Of a stretch of DNA of 64,000 nucleotides, positions 34,801-46,268 are shown in pieces. The first letter of the stretch is position 1; each line of letters starts with the position of its first letter. The notes below the pieces were generated by a model, which worked only from the letters and a program-made list of their open reading frames with translations, did not search any database and was not told the DNA's origin. Source of the DNA: Larimichthys crocea (Eukaryota; Chordata; Actinopteri; Sciaenidae); NCBI RefSeq assembly GCF_000972845.2, contig NC_040011.1, positions 28,252,379-28,316,378 of the forward strand. The letters run 5' to 3'. The translations under genes were made by a program, and so were the position numbers.

Positions 34801-37039
34801 AGACAAACATTAGGTGGCATGAGAGAGGTATACCATACACATATTAAGTTTTAGATTGTTGTATTGTGGCGATTCATTATATATACACACATACAAGTAT
34901 TGGTTGTAAAGGGGATAGGATAAAAACTTAATGAGCTTGCAGTGTCTAATGATACATATGAGATAAGTGAAGACAAACTTTGTGCAGCAATATGAGAGAA
35001 ATTTCCACTACACCAACATACCTTATAACCATCTGCATCTGTGATCTTGTGAGAGCATTTGTGCAAGGCATTGGCAGCAGATGAATCATCCAGAAAGAAA
35101 TGGGCCCTGTTATGGTCAACGTGGTACTGGACAGAAGGGAGAGACATAAACAAAATTCAAACACACAAAGCTGGTACCCACAGAGATTTCTATTTTTAAA
35201 TCAGCAGGCAAGGGAAAAAAATAAAGCACATGTGTTACCATTTTAACACATGTGCTTTATTAGAACTCAACATACTGTGTATGATATTAAAATGTAAGAT
35301 CCATAATGCAAATATAAATAAAAGCACAGGAGTGGAAGCTCACGCTCAGACCTCACCTGTACAGGTGTGTAGGTAACTGAACAGATGTTCTGAAGAGCTG
35401 TCAATAACCATTTCTTGTCATATTTTCTTCCATGTGGTATCTGTCAAAGAGACAAGTAAAACATGTTCTTGTTTAACAGGTTACAAGGTACAATTATGAA
35501 TACCCTGTGATGACCATCAATACACACCGTTACTTTGTACCAGCCTGATCGGGCTTTCACTCCTCCACGACCGCCTCCTCCACCTCTGTCTGCTCTAAAA
35601 CCACCTCCTCTACCGCCTCCTTTGCCTTGTCGCCGGTCTTTGTCAAACCGTCCATCTCCTCCTTTCCGAAAAGGTCGATCACCATATGGGTTGCTGAAGA
35701 AGACAAAACAAGGCCATGTTGAAACAATGTCTTCTAGTCTTCTTGCACCTCCCGACTCGAACCTAACCCAGAAAACCACCAAGTATTATAGTAGCCCTGT
35801 CATAACTGAGCACCTCGGTGCTCTACAAGGAGCTGATTCTGATGCTGGGAGCAGCCAGAAGCTTTCCAGGGCACGCTTTTCTTTTGCCCACAGTAGTGAG
35901 AAGATCCAGGCATTAACATAAAGACATATGTGCACTGTACACATAAACACTCGAGATAAAAAAGAGAAAACACAGACTTAAAGCTGACTTTTCACCAACA
36001 GGAGTCTGCTGAAGTGAAGGATTTAAAAAAAACAACTAAAATGTGATAAAACTAAAAAAAAATTTAATCCAAAAAGACTAAATCTGAAATAGCTGCTGAA
36101 ATTAACACTGCTCGACTGAGCTCAAAACACTTTCACTGTTTCACTTCTGTTGGTAAATGTATGCAAATGTACGTGTTCAGTCGGCCACACTTACTATCTG
36201 TGCTGGGAGCTGTTGTCCTGAGAGTTGTCACTCATAGTTACATCCCCATCGGTATCATCCAGCCTAGACCGCGGTCCAGGTCCTCCAAAGCCTCCCCGTT
36301 GGCGGCCTCTGCGGGACCTGTCATACGACCGACCCTTGTGGGGGCCTCTGTCTTTACGATTGCGAAACTGTGGTGCAGTTCTGTCATCGTGCTCTGAAAA
36401 ACGGGACAGAGTTTTTTAAAAATCTGACTTTATCGCATTGCATCAAGTCAGAACGAAGTTATACAACTCCGGCAGTATATAAATAATAAGATTAGAGCAA
36501 AACATACTAAATACAACGCACCATGATGACACACTGACATCTTACTGCTTGCTGTATAACGTTATGTATTTGTAAAACTAACCCTACATATCTTAAATGA
36601 CCTGTCTCATAGTAAATCTTTAAAGAACATTAATAAAACTCAACATTAAGTTACTTATGTGTCTTTCAAAATGTAGCTTATATTCATCTTTATACAGGGC
36701 ATTCATGCTGAGACAGGAAACACGCCAACGTGCTCGAGTACCTCTCCCTATTGACCTCTGCAGTAGCTGTATTCACTAGACTCTGTCTTAAGACTATAGC
36801 ACATTGACTGGTACTATAATAGATAACCGACACTTTTATCTTTAAAGAAACATGCAGACCTCCTGGGGGCAAGATATCATTTTACCTCCTTGGGCAATGT
36901 AACCAGTGCTTCTGACCTCTCTGCTCACCATAAAGTCTCCACGGTCTGGACAAAAACATTACAAGCAGCACAGTCAGTGAGGTTACAGCTGAGGACAACA
37001 GGCTTTCTTACCGTTGTAGTAATGTCCGCCATCCGCCAT
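28883..37039 (-). CDS. nxf1: nuclear RNA export factor 1 (NXF1/TAP), complete coding region
   Basis: NXF1 with NXT1 is the main mRNA export receptor; it binds mRNP through adaptors and crosses the nuclear pore. Coding exons: 37012-37039, 36886-36945, 36195-36393, 35528-35693, 35357-35440, 35022-35126, 34713-34793, 34399-34468, 33990-34078, 33801-33908, 33578-33687, 31201-31237, 30965-31033, 30696-30751, 30387-30494, 30095-30153, 29875-29990, 29735-29777, 29555-29633, 29167-29349, 29013-29073, 28883-28921. They sum to 1950 nt, 649 residues (human 619). Order: Arg/Gly-rich N-terminal cargo region (with [18 protein letters not shown]), RRM-like domain (about 146-245, [16 protein letters not shown]), leucine-rich repeats ([17 protein letters not shown]), NTF2-like domain for NXT1 ([20 protein letters not shown]), and a C-terminal UBA-like nucleoporin-binding domain ending IPDVAFIK. 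The 2.34-kb intron after exon 11 carries a CTE. The start [10 protein letters not shown] follows a CpG-rich promoter, but other first exons are possible. Confidence 0.95.
31800..33577. other. long nxf1 intron 11 containing conserved RNA element
   Basis: The intron (31238-33577) corresponds in position to the human NXF1 intron 10, which is partly retained in mRNA. Apart from the CTE at 32679-32772 and a C-run near 31818-31828, no coding or repeat feature was identified. Confidence 0.6.
32679..32772 (-). promoter_or_regulatory. constitutive transport element (CTE) in nxf1 intron
   Basis: On the transcribed strand an outer stem (32764-32772 with 32679-32687, with one bulge) encloses two conserved loop strands: GACGGGTAAGA (32735-32745) and CCTAAGGCAGG (32700-32710). 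They flank a hairpin with stem TCCCA/TGGGA (32730-32734 with 32714-32718) and an 11-nt loop. This is the arrangement of the NXF1-binding element known from type-D retroviral CTEs and from the NXF1 gene itself. It is known to allow export of the intron-retaining mRNA. The match is to family consensus from memory and by eye. Confidence 0.85.
35221..35260. repeat. perfect 17-bp hairpin in nxf1 intron 5
   Basis: ATAAAGCACATGTGTTA at 35221-35237 and its exact reverse complement at 35244-35260 are separated by six bases. The intron is only 230 nt long, so the hairpin takes up a substantial share of it. Confidence 0.95.
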
Positions 37040-37330
37040 GTTTCTAAATTAGTGTTAGATAACAAACAAAAAAAAAACACAAAGCTCTGGGTTTAAAATA
37101 TACGTGTCGATGACTCGTAAGCCTCTTTCACGAAGCACAAACGCTGGATTTTAAAAGAAGCTGCAACATCCCAGGTGGTTCGGAGGCGGAAACAAAGAGG
37201 AGCACGATGTGACCGAGCAGCTGTTTGTTAGCGAGCCGATAGCTTAGCTTTAGCTTCTCCTGACCGCGGAAATGAACACCTTCCCTTCCGGGTTAACAAG
37301 AGCACACGGGGCGGGAGACCGGAACAAAAC
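37040..37330 (-). promoter_or_regulatory. CpG-rich promoter region of nxf1
   Basis: Directly upstream of the nxf1 start codon. It holds an ETS-type word CCGGAAG on the minus strand (about 37285-37291) and several CpG dinucleotides. No TATA box is seen. The assignment is inferred from position and composition. Confidence 0.45.
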
Positions 37331-37490
37331 AACTCACACAACATACAAGAGTAAACAAAAAACAAACAAACATAACACAACACAGAAGAGTAAACCATAA
37401 ACATAACAACAGAGAAGAGTAAACAAACGCAACAGAACATAAAAGTGCGTTTAACGCAGCGCGGACTAATATGAGCTATAGTTAGCCTAC

Positions 37491-37560
37491 CTGGAGGCTT
37501 TCTGCACCGTTCACATCGACGACAGAGCATAACTAATGTCTGATCACTTAACTTACTCAT
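37491..37560 (-). CDS. possible alternative first exon (uncertain)
   Basis: ATG at 37558-37560 opens MSKLSDQTLVMLCRRCERCR followed by KPP, ending at a donor (CCTCCAG then gtaggc) after one base of a codon. That phase is the one needed to join nxf1 exon 2. There is no transcript evidence. A competing donor (gtaagt) sits right after the ATG, so this may be untranslated or unused. Confidence 0.2.
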
Positions 37561-39093
37561 CGACGTTACACAGACTAATTATGATTGAGATATATATATA
37601 TTAAAAAAATAGATTGTGTTTATAGAGACACCGCTTTGTTTGGAAGGCTCGTCCGTTGGAGACATAACGGCTAACGTTAAACGGTTAAACTGATTAAATT
37701 TTATCAACGGTTATTAAAGAGCAGACATGTGTGATGTCTCATTTATAGACGTTGAGTCACATTTTATTCACAATACAGTTCAGCATTCTGGATATTTATT
37801 TAAGTGTATTTGATACACTAAAAATAAAAATAAAAAGCATCTTATTGATTTTCACCCGCACGGTTCTTGTCATGTGATTTTCATTGTGTTGCTGCTGTCT
37901 GAGTTGCTGCTCACTGATGTCATTAATGTTTGTTTCCCTCCTCCCATCTATGGTTTTTCAAGAGGCAAGTGATAGTGAGTCAGGAATGGGTGGACCGAAG
38001 AACAAGTTCCCAGCTCCATTATTTTTATTTTGTTTGGAAATTTTTCGTTAAGGATTACCTGATATTTCAATAATTTTGCCGCCTTTTTAAAAGGGCCCAC
38101 CATGGTACCTTTTTTATTTTTTATTTTATGTGATATTGCATATTACATAAATTACATAAATTGATGAAAACTGTATTTTATCCGGGATATTATATCGGGT
38201 AGTGATGGTGTTACTCATTTTAACCTTAGTGCTCTAGGTTTAATACATGTAATGATCTAATGATCTATATAATAGAATTATATCATCATATCATCTCTTT
38301 GCCAACTTTTTGAAGTACTAATCTTTGAATTTGGAAATTACCTCGAGTCTCTTAAACTTAATAATGTATAATAAGACACGTGCATATGTAATTAATCTGA
38401 TGCATGCTTAACATTATTTCTGCACTGATGCTACTTAACTTCTTCCGAAACACCTTGCTGTGAAATGTATTCACCTTCATTTTTAGATAGATTACTAAAA
38501 TAAAACAGTCGCATTGCTTTTGTGTAATATTGTAAAAACAGTTCCAGTCTTCTATTTACTGAGGCTTTTTAAATCAAATTGACATTTTTTGCTCAGCTGC
38601 TGCCCTGACCAGATGTTAATAATCCTCCTTAATAAATCCACTTTAATACTGATCTAAGACAGTCAGGGCTGAACAATATTGACAGAAATAATAACAATAA
38701 TAATAATGTTACGATATGTTTGGGGGTGTCCATTGATTCCAGGCATTTATTATTCATTATTTAATCTCATTTATAAAACGACATTAAATGTTAACTGTTT
38801 AATTAATGTGTTTTACTGCCATAAGAGACTATCACTACTAAATAATACAGACTTATTGTGCCACAGTCTTCAGAGTTGAAGCTCAACTTGAACATAAACA
38901 GTGACTCAGCAGTCACGTGCAGCCTGCCCGCGTTCATTAAACTAATTAGCAACACTTGTTTAATTTCAAACGTTCAACACTTAAACTACCAGCAGACCTC
39001 TTGTGGTCAGTGTACATTTGAACCTGTCAGTGAAATGTGTCCAAACTGCAGCTACATGTACTTAATGAAGTTTAATTAATTAATTAAACTTAC

Positions 39094-39163
39094 CATCGTG
39101 CACCACACGTGCCACCACAGCTAGGTTAGGGTAGCTTCTCTGACAGAAAGTCACACGGTCCAT
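39094..39163 (-). CDS. candidate first coding exon of unknown gene or alternative nxf1 start
   Basis: ATG at 39161-39163 opens MDRVTFCQRSYPNLAVVARV followed by VHD, with a strong donor (GATG then gtaagt) after one base of a codon. An upstream 5' UTR exon with donor near 39411 (CTGCAAAG then gtaaaa) and an acceptor near 39200 (aactccgacag) fit a minus-strand transcript. The peptide is not recognised. No matching second exon was found between 37561 and 39090; the next in-phase acceptor known is nxf1 exon 2. Confidence 0.35.
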
Positions 39164-39519
39164 GCAGATAACCCTTCAACCTCCACCCTGAGTAAAGCTG
39201 TCGGAGTTTAGTTGTTGTTAAATGAACATAAATAAAAAACAACAACAACAGCTCCACGTGCTCTGTGATGCTAAGTCACGTTGTGGCTAGCGAAAGTTAG
39301 CCAGACGTCAGCTAGCTACAGTTAGCTGTTAGTTAGCACGGCGGAGCATCGAGCTAAACTCACAGACACAACACTAAAATATTTACTGATTAATTCATTT
39401 TTTTACCTTTGCAGTATTTCGTATGATGATAACAATGTTACCGGGTGTCTCTGTCTGTAATCCTGATGCTGTCAGTGAGTCAGTCCGTACCGCGCGCTGC
39501 CTGCAGCACGAACAGCATG

Positions 39520-39533
39520 GCGCCACCTGGTGG
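39520..39533 (-). promoter_or_regulatory. CTCF-type site
   Basis: On the minus strand the 14 bases read CCACCAGGTGGCGC, a full match to the vertebrate CTCF core as I know it. It lies in the gap between nxf1 and the inositol kinase gene, next to the candidate start region 39160-39500. Occupancy is not known. Confidence 0.5.
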
Positions 39534-39728
39534 ACAGGTGTCAACCGACTCAACACAGCTTCACGTCTAACACTGCCGAGATGGGAGACATATCCAGGCA
39601 CATTGCACCTTGTTTACCTGCTGCTGAGAGATCCCGCATGTCATCATCGTTGTCCTGTACATCTCTCCCTCTGCAAACCCAACATAACCCACCATACACA
39701 CCATCTTCACCCCCTTCTGTAAGCTGAC

Positions 39729-39800
39729 AATATATATATATATATATATATATATAGATATATTACTATATTATATATAGAGATATATATAATATATATA
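39729..39800. repeat. AT-repeat tract
   Basis: Mostly alternating TA with a few interruptions (atatagatatattac, atatatatagagatat). Low-complexity sequence that can form a weak cruciform. The following region to about 40500 shows no gene. Confidence 0.9.
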
Positions 39801-40509
39801 TATTGAACCCTTTAACCTTGAGTGTGTAGAGTACTGCTAATTTCTTGTTTTGTTTTAAATGCACAGCTAAATGATATTGTCAGAATAACTTTTAATAGTG
39901 AAACGGTCAAAGAGCAAGCCAAAATGTATTACATTATGTCATTAAGCATGTTCAACAGCTGTTCTTTGAAGCTATACAGTGTGCTATGTACATGAATATA
40001 TTCTCCTCTGCATGTTTTTTGCATCATTTTATACACATTTCCACCACATTCACCCAGTTGGTATCTCTGGAAAATCTGGGATTTCCACTATAATTTAATA
40101 TTTAAGTGTGTATAAAGTGTGGGATATAATATGTTTTGACCTGCAGATACACAAACCCAAAATATATCTTTAAAAAAGAAAAGGTGTTGGTGAGAAAGAA
40201 TCAGGAGGTAAAGAGTCTTTGGGTCCTTTATGAATGATAGAAAAAAGGAATTAGAAAATAAAGTCTTTTAAACCTGTCTTTGTAACAAAACAACATCTCC
40301 ACTGTTACTGTATTTAGACAGTGACAGAATATTTCTATGGATTTTAGCTGAATTATTTGAATTCCCTCGCTCTCTTCAGCCTGTGTAGTCAAATTCCCTA
40401 AAACAAACCCTCCTCTGTCTCTTCAAGTTAATGAAGGCAACAGTTCAAAGTGTAACAGCAGCCCTTTTGTCCACCTGATCCTGAATTTCAGTGCTGTTTA
40501 TGAGGCGTC

Positions 40510-43500
40510 TCAACCACAACCCTCAGTGTATTTAACACTCGTTTCCTCTCCACAGCTGTCCTCTTGCTGCCAGGAGGCCACATTGATAGCCTGGCTCAGA
40601 GAAGTGATGAGGGAGGTCAGACCGATGAGGTAGCCATCCTCTCTGCTCCCCTCAGCCCACGGGATATTGTGTAGGAGCTTGCTCGTGTTGGGGACGGGGG
40701 TTGTCTTCCCAAAGTCTATCATCCACACATTGGCCTTGCTGCTGTGGTCATGCACAAAGAGAAGCGAGCTGCCAATCACCTGATCAGGACAAAAATAAAA
40801 AATAATAGATTTATTATAAGAAGCAAGGATGAAGTGAATGTAAAGTGAAGCAGCAAGAAAACCTTAGATTACTCTCTGCGTGTAAACAAACCTCATGGGT
40901 CCCGAAAAATTGTGAATTCTTGAGTGCATCGTTCAGGGCGAGGAGTCTAGTGTGGTACGCTTTCTGAGAACACAGACGGGTAGAGTTAGAGTTCAACAAA
41001 TAGTGCACACATCACAGAGAAAAAGATGAATGAATGTTATGAACCAAGGAGAGAGCACAACGGATGAAGAAATGACAGGTAATCTGTTTACGGCCCCACA
41101 GTCTCATGCTGGAGGGTTTTTATTTAATCCTCATTTAAATGTTTTTAAAGACTGCATGGAGGGTTGGTAGCTTTGTGTACACATGGATAACTGTCTTTAG
41201 ATATGCACAGCAGGCATCAGTGCATTGATCATGTATAACTATGGCCTGATCATTTCTTCACTTCACCAACAGAGTTGCAACTTAAGACAGACTAAAACTG
41301 AACAAATCACATTTTTATTTAAGTTTATTTGAGTCTGTTTTCATACAGTTTAGTCATTCTTGTATTGCAAATCAAAATAATAATAATGATAATAAAAAAA
41401 TCAAAATATGATGGAGGACATGTTTTCTAAAGAAAGGCTGGTGTAATGTAACTAACATTGAACTGACCAGGATGTCCCGCTGACTCCTGGTGAAGTAAAG
41501 CAACGCCTCTGTGACCTGAGCTGAAGTTCGAATTTTCCCGAAGTCCCGCTGGATGCTGCCGTCTTCCATCTGACTCACAGAGAAAAGAAAGACGACAGTG
41601 TCGGTGTGGCACATTTGAAAACTTGTAGAAAACAATTTAGATATTTTTGGGGTAAACATGACTTATGCAGTGTATTTACTGGCCTTTACCCTTACCATAA
41701 TGCCCTCTATCCTGAAGCCCAGTGTGGATGTAGAACTGGTTGTATCCCTCCACTGAAGGTATCGCCATTTGGTCACCGCTTTTTGTGCATGTTCTTCTGC
41801 TGATGGAGCAGACGGGTCTATTTTCACCATCTTCTGGTACATGTCACTCCGCAGGACTTCTTTGACCCGGGCTTTGGTCAGTTCCTCCTCCTGGTATGTC
41901 CTGAGGAGGAAACTCTTATGTTATTATTGTTTGTGTCACTTAGTCAGGGGTCATCCGTTTAAAAGTCGTCTCTTAAGGAAAAAGGTTGGGAAACACTGAG
42001 CTTCTGGGGAATTTATTGAAATGAAAGTCCTCTGTGAATTACATCCCCAATATAGCATCATGACTGAACCTCAAGACCAGATGAAATCCATGCCATGCAG
42101 CAACATTTATATTTTACAGTCATAGAGTGAGTTATTAAAGAGCTGTGATGGATGTATAGATAAATGTCAAATAATTCTTACCTTTCACACCTTTTTACTG
42201 CTGCACTTACACAAGTTTTCAGCTCTCTATTACCATATAGCACAACTGCAGTCCATCACCTAATTATATGTACACCAACCTAACTCCCATCTTGCAGTCC
42301 ATGATGACTGGTTTCCTCAGACCACTCAGCAAGTCCTCCAGGCGGATGTAGCGGTCCTCCCCCCTGGTGACCAGGCCATGGTACTGCGGGACAAAGGGTT
42401 TCAACTGGTCTCTCATAAGGGAGTCCAGGCACTTCGCCTCCACTTCACTGTATAGTTTCAACACCTCCCCTCCGTCACTCAGCTGGAAGTTTCCTGGTGA
42501 CATCAAAGACAGCAAGGACATCTTCTGATTGTTTCTGAACAAACTCAAACTGTGCAGTGGTCTAACACAGCAGCAATGATATTATGTGAACATGTGAGTG
42601 GTTAGTTTAATTCATAGACTTTCATCACAGCAGTGTGTGGATGAACTGGAACACACATACCTTGATGTCCAGCCAGCTGGATCCAGGAGCTCTGCCGCCG
42701 CAGAGACCAGTGCATCATGGTCAGGTAAGTTTTCCAGGAGCGGCACTGAGGCACAAGAGAAAAGCAGCCTAAATGTTGCTATCTTCATGCAAGGCAAACA
42801 TGTATGCTTGTGCGTCAGTGTGTGTAAAACATACAGACAAAGACATTCACCTGCAGGCTAGTCAGAAATTCCAGTTCACTTAAACCTGAATGTCTGCATG
42901 CATGTGGAAAAGCCCAAGCTATTACTTTGTTACTGCGAGGCAACAGCCACTCTGCTGACCTAATATTGACAGCACCACCTCCTCATGTGGGCTCAGAAGT
43001 ACACTGGGATCTCACATTTAGAGAGTCTTGTGTGATTGTTAGCGTCTGCTAAACCCATTTTCCAGTCCTTCTACAGTCTGCAGGCCTTTTTTCACAGCAG
43101 ATGAAAGCAGAAGTTGTCAGAGTAGGAGAAGCACAGATGATCAGTTCAGCCATCATTAGTTTTATTATTTACACTGGTGCTGTTCTTTCTCTGAGATGTC
43201 TGCTGTGGAAAAGGTCTGTGGATGGCATTTGTTTGGATTAAATATAATGTGTGATGTGATAAACTATATCATTAAAGCCCATCAGCCTCTGACAATATAT
43301 AGCAGATTGAGAGACATAAGTTGGCAAATTATACAGTAGAAACAACTCTCATTTCAAAACCTGTAATGGGAGTATGCTCATGTGACAACAATGATCTGTT
43401 TTGTATAGACATAAAACAGCTGGCACCAAACACAGGCATGGCCGCTGAAAAAAACAAACAGTGAGCCCGAGCATGCTCACTTTAGACGCTGTTTGTTTGT

Positions 43501-44900
43501 TTTTGAAAATAGACATTTTGTCTATGATAATTGCTTCCTAAATATGACTTTTTTTGGTCACATATATGGTCTGTTTCTCTGATTTTCTAATTCTGTAGAA
43601 CTCTTTTATTCAGACTTCTTGCAGTTCCTGACAGTGTAAAATGCTGACTACATTAAAAAAATCTACTCCCCAGCCCTCCTCCCACTGTGTGCTCCCCTGT
43701 GCTCTCATATCTGTTGCAGCAGCAGCAGCAGCATGCAAACGGCATTCAAATCTGACCTTGTCAAAGTCCTCTTTCAAGCCTATGCAAATCACCAGGACTA
43801 CAGGTGCAAAGAACAGTTAAGAAACATAGTTTTAAGCCTCTTCCGTGGAAAACCAGATCAACCACATGCATATGTGTCATGTAAGCATACACAGGGATAG
43901 CAAACACCAAGAGGAGGTGGTGGCAGAGGAGAAAATTTATGTTTTAAACTGTATCCATTCATTATGCGTTTATTTTTGTCATTCTCACCTTCCTGAATGT
44001 CCTCCTCTTTGAGCCAGCATCCTCTCCTTCGCTGAAGACCTCATCACTCTCTGCTGAGGAGAGGTTTATGGAGGAGCAGGAGGAGGTGGAGGATGAGGAG
44101 TACAAAAGTTTGGAGAGGATTGGATGTGGGATCTCTCTTATTCCCGGCAGCTCCTCAGCCTCTTCATCCCTTGGGGTCTTCCGTCTCCCTTTGTTCTCTC
44201 CCTCCGCTGCTGAATTTGGAGATCTCTTCAACTCCTCATCCTTCACTTCTTCCTTTCTCTCTATCTCCAAACTCAAGTTTCTACCTTTGCAGTGTTTCCG
44301 CTCCCCGTTTGTGCCCCCTTCCCTTTGCTTGTCATCATGCTTCCTCTCTCTTTCAGTCTCTTCGACCCTTCTTTTCCCGCTCCACCTTGCGCTCTCCCAT
44401 CCGTCCGGATCAACTTTGTAGCCATCTCCTAACCTCTCCCTCCTCCTCATCCTCCATTTTGCCTTCATGTCATTCCTTGTACATCTTGCATTCATCTCAA
44501 AGTCTTCTTTTCTTTCTGTGCCATGAACCACCTCATTCCCATCATCCCTCATCATATCGTTATTTATGAGAGAGGGATCTTGAGTGGTGCTGAACTCTGA
44601 ATTGAGCACATTGTCCTGCTCTTCGTCCCCTCCGAGTCCACCTATGCACTGACTGTAAGGGGGGAAACTTTTGGTTGACTGAAGTGTAGGTCTGGATCTC
44701 ACTCTGACCTTCCTGCAGCTGCTGAAAGGCCTTTCACTGATTGTCAGCTGTTTGTGTGTCTCGTCGTATAGTCCAGCAGAAAAGTCATTATCCACAGTTT
44801 GATTGGTCTCTATCTCCATCTTCATTTCGTCCATGTGGTTTTCGTCTGTTATGTCCATCTTTGTTTCCAGAGTGGAGCGCAGGTGGTTTAACTGCTCCAT
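40510..44900 (-). CDS. inositol-trisphosphate 3-kinase (IPK family, C-like), coding region
   Basis: The enzyme phosphorylates Ins(1,4,5)P3 at the 3-position with ATP, ending its calcium signal and making InsP4. Coding exons: 43989-44900, 42661-42745, 42280-42493, 41696-41900, 41468-41569, 40892-40963, 40510-40779; total 1860 nt, 619 residues. Visible hallmarks: a Trp/Arg-rich segment [16 protein letters not shown] resembling the calmodulin-binding stretch, [13 protein letters not shown], the IPK signature PVIMDCKMG, the [13 protein letters not shown] block, SSLLFVHD, and the metal-binding IDFGKT. The first exon encodes a 304-residue charged, low-complexity N terminus, with [17 protein letters not shown] as the first reading I prefer; an upstream non-AUG extension is open. 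A 5' UTR exon ends near 45093. The last ~20 residues extend past the usual end. The paralogue is uncertain: the kinase core looks nearest to ITPKC, but A or B cannot be excluded by eye. Confidence 0.9.
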
Positions 44901-45092
44901 GGGTCCACCATGTGCTTTCACAAAACAAGGAAATGTTTACAAGAGATGTACAGTTTTGAATATGTTTGAGGAAGTGCATTTACATGTCTAAAAGTCACTG
45001 CAACATGGCCTCAGTATTTCTAAGCTTTCTTAAAATCTCACAAACAGACATAAAACTGCAAATGATCACATGTCTAACTTACCTTACCTTAC

Positions 45093-45300
45093 CTGTGTCT
45101 TCCAGCTGTCTGTTATAGAAAGCCCTGTGCCTTTCACCGAGCTACATCCCTCTGTTGATCTCCCTGCTGGTACTTATTTTGCATGCAGTGACGTTATTCA
45201 GTTTCCAAAGCTTCATCTAGCCAACAAGAGCGACAAGCCAAGAGGAGATCCAGGAATGACAGATGTGGCTGTGTCAGATAGCAGGGTGGAAATAGAGTAA
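45093..45300 (-). other. probable 5' UTR exon and upstream region of the inositol kinase gene
   Basis: The exon ends at 45093 (GACACAG) before three tandem donor words, gtaag-gtaag-gtaagt. All short ORFs in it close before the donor, so it is likely untranslated. The 5' limit is not determinable from sequence. The next acceptor would be near 44912 (ttgtgaaag). Confidence 0.45.
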
Positions 45301-45309
45301 GGTGTCCTC

Positions 45310-46200
45310 CCTCCAAATATGAGTGTGTACATTGTGGGTTAACTGTTTTAGGGCGGTGTTTTCTGACTACACAGATGATTAAACGAATAGTCTGATGAAC
45401 AATTTTTAACAGGTTTTATTGCAACGATTAAACAGAATGTGCTTTTGAATCGCTTTGCAGCCAAATAATTACATTCTCCACACAGTCAGCCAATTTAAGA
45501 TGTTTTTGCATAGTTAAGAAATATGTGCAAGTAATTTAACGTTTTTATGTTAAACAGCGCCACAATTTCACATTTAGCTGGAACAGGAAAACAGCAAGTG
45601 CGATCAGTTAGTGTTTAACATTTTGCAATATTTTTGTGCATGTACTTTCCATTTTTATTTCACAATAACAATTTTATGTATTTCATAACAGCACTTTTCA
45701 TCACAAATCAAGACAAACACAAAGACAGATTGGCTGTGCACTCACACAATCAGCACTGCCCTGTTTATGTTGACTGACAGACAAAAACAAAAACATAATT
45801 TGGGTTTTGAAAAAAATAAAGAGAATAAAACTGTAAAAACCTGCAAAAAAAAAAACAGGGTATTGTGAAAAAAGCAGGGCGAGTTTTAAAAATATATATC
45901 GGATAATTTGATGGTGACGTTACATATTTTGTCTCTATTTATTCATATGCCTGTCATAATGTCTGATATATTTAAGTAATAATAAGGCAATGAAAAGGAG
46001 AAACGAAGTAATGAAGTTTCAGATATGTAAACCTATAAATCATAGAGTCCTAACATTAAAGCTGAAACAACAGTATGAGACAGTTCCACATCCTCCATAA
46101 CTCAGCATATTTGTGCTTTGGTGTATGAGGGCTTTCCGAGTCATTTTCAACCACATATATCTCTTAAATATTCATCCTTACATCTTACTATCAACATCAA
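45310..46200. other. no supported gene
   Basis: AT-rich sequence between the inositol kinase 5' end and bscl2. A minus-strand AATAAA lies near 45936-45941 and may serve bscl2. Nothing else is evident. Confidence 0.4.
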
Positions 46201-46204
46201 TCTT

Positions 46205-46206
<2 letters not shown>

Positions 46207-46255
<49 letters not shown>

Positions 46256-46262
46256 TCTCTCT
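46207..46262. repeat. CT microsatellite after the bscl2 stop codon
   Basis: About 28 CT units with one GT interruption. On the bscl2 transcript this is a GA tract beginning about seven bases after the stop codon. Confidence 0.95.
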
Positions 46263-46268
46263 CCTTTA

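Noticed and set aside
35535..35921. Plus-strand 128-codon Pro-rich ORF
   Set aside because: Antisense of the Arg/Gly-rich nxf1 exon 4; GC-rich repeats keep the opposite frame open.
44068..44569. Plus-strand ORFs of 117 and 158 codons opposite the kinase first coding exon
   Set aside because: Antisense shadows of a low-complexity Glu/Arg/Lys-rich exon; Ser/Leu/Pro-rich translations with no family features.
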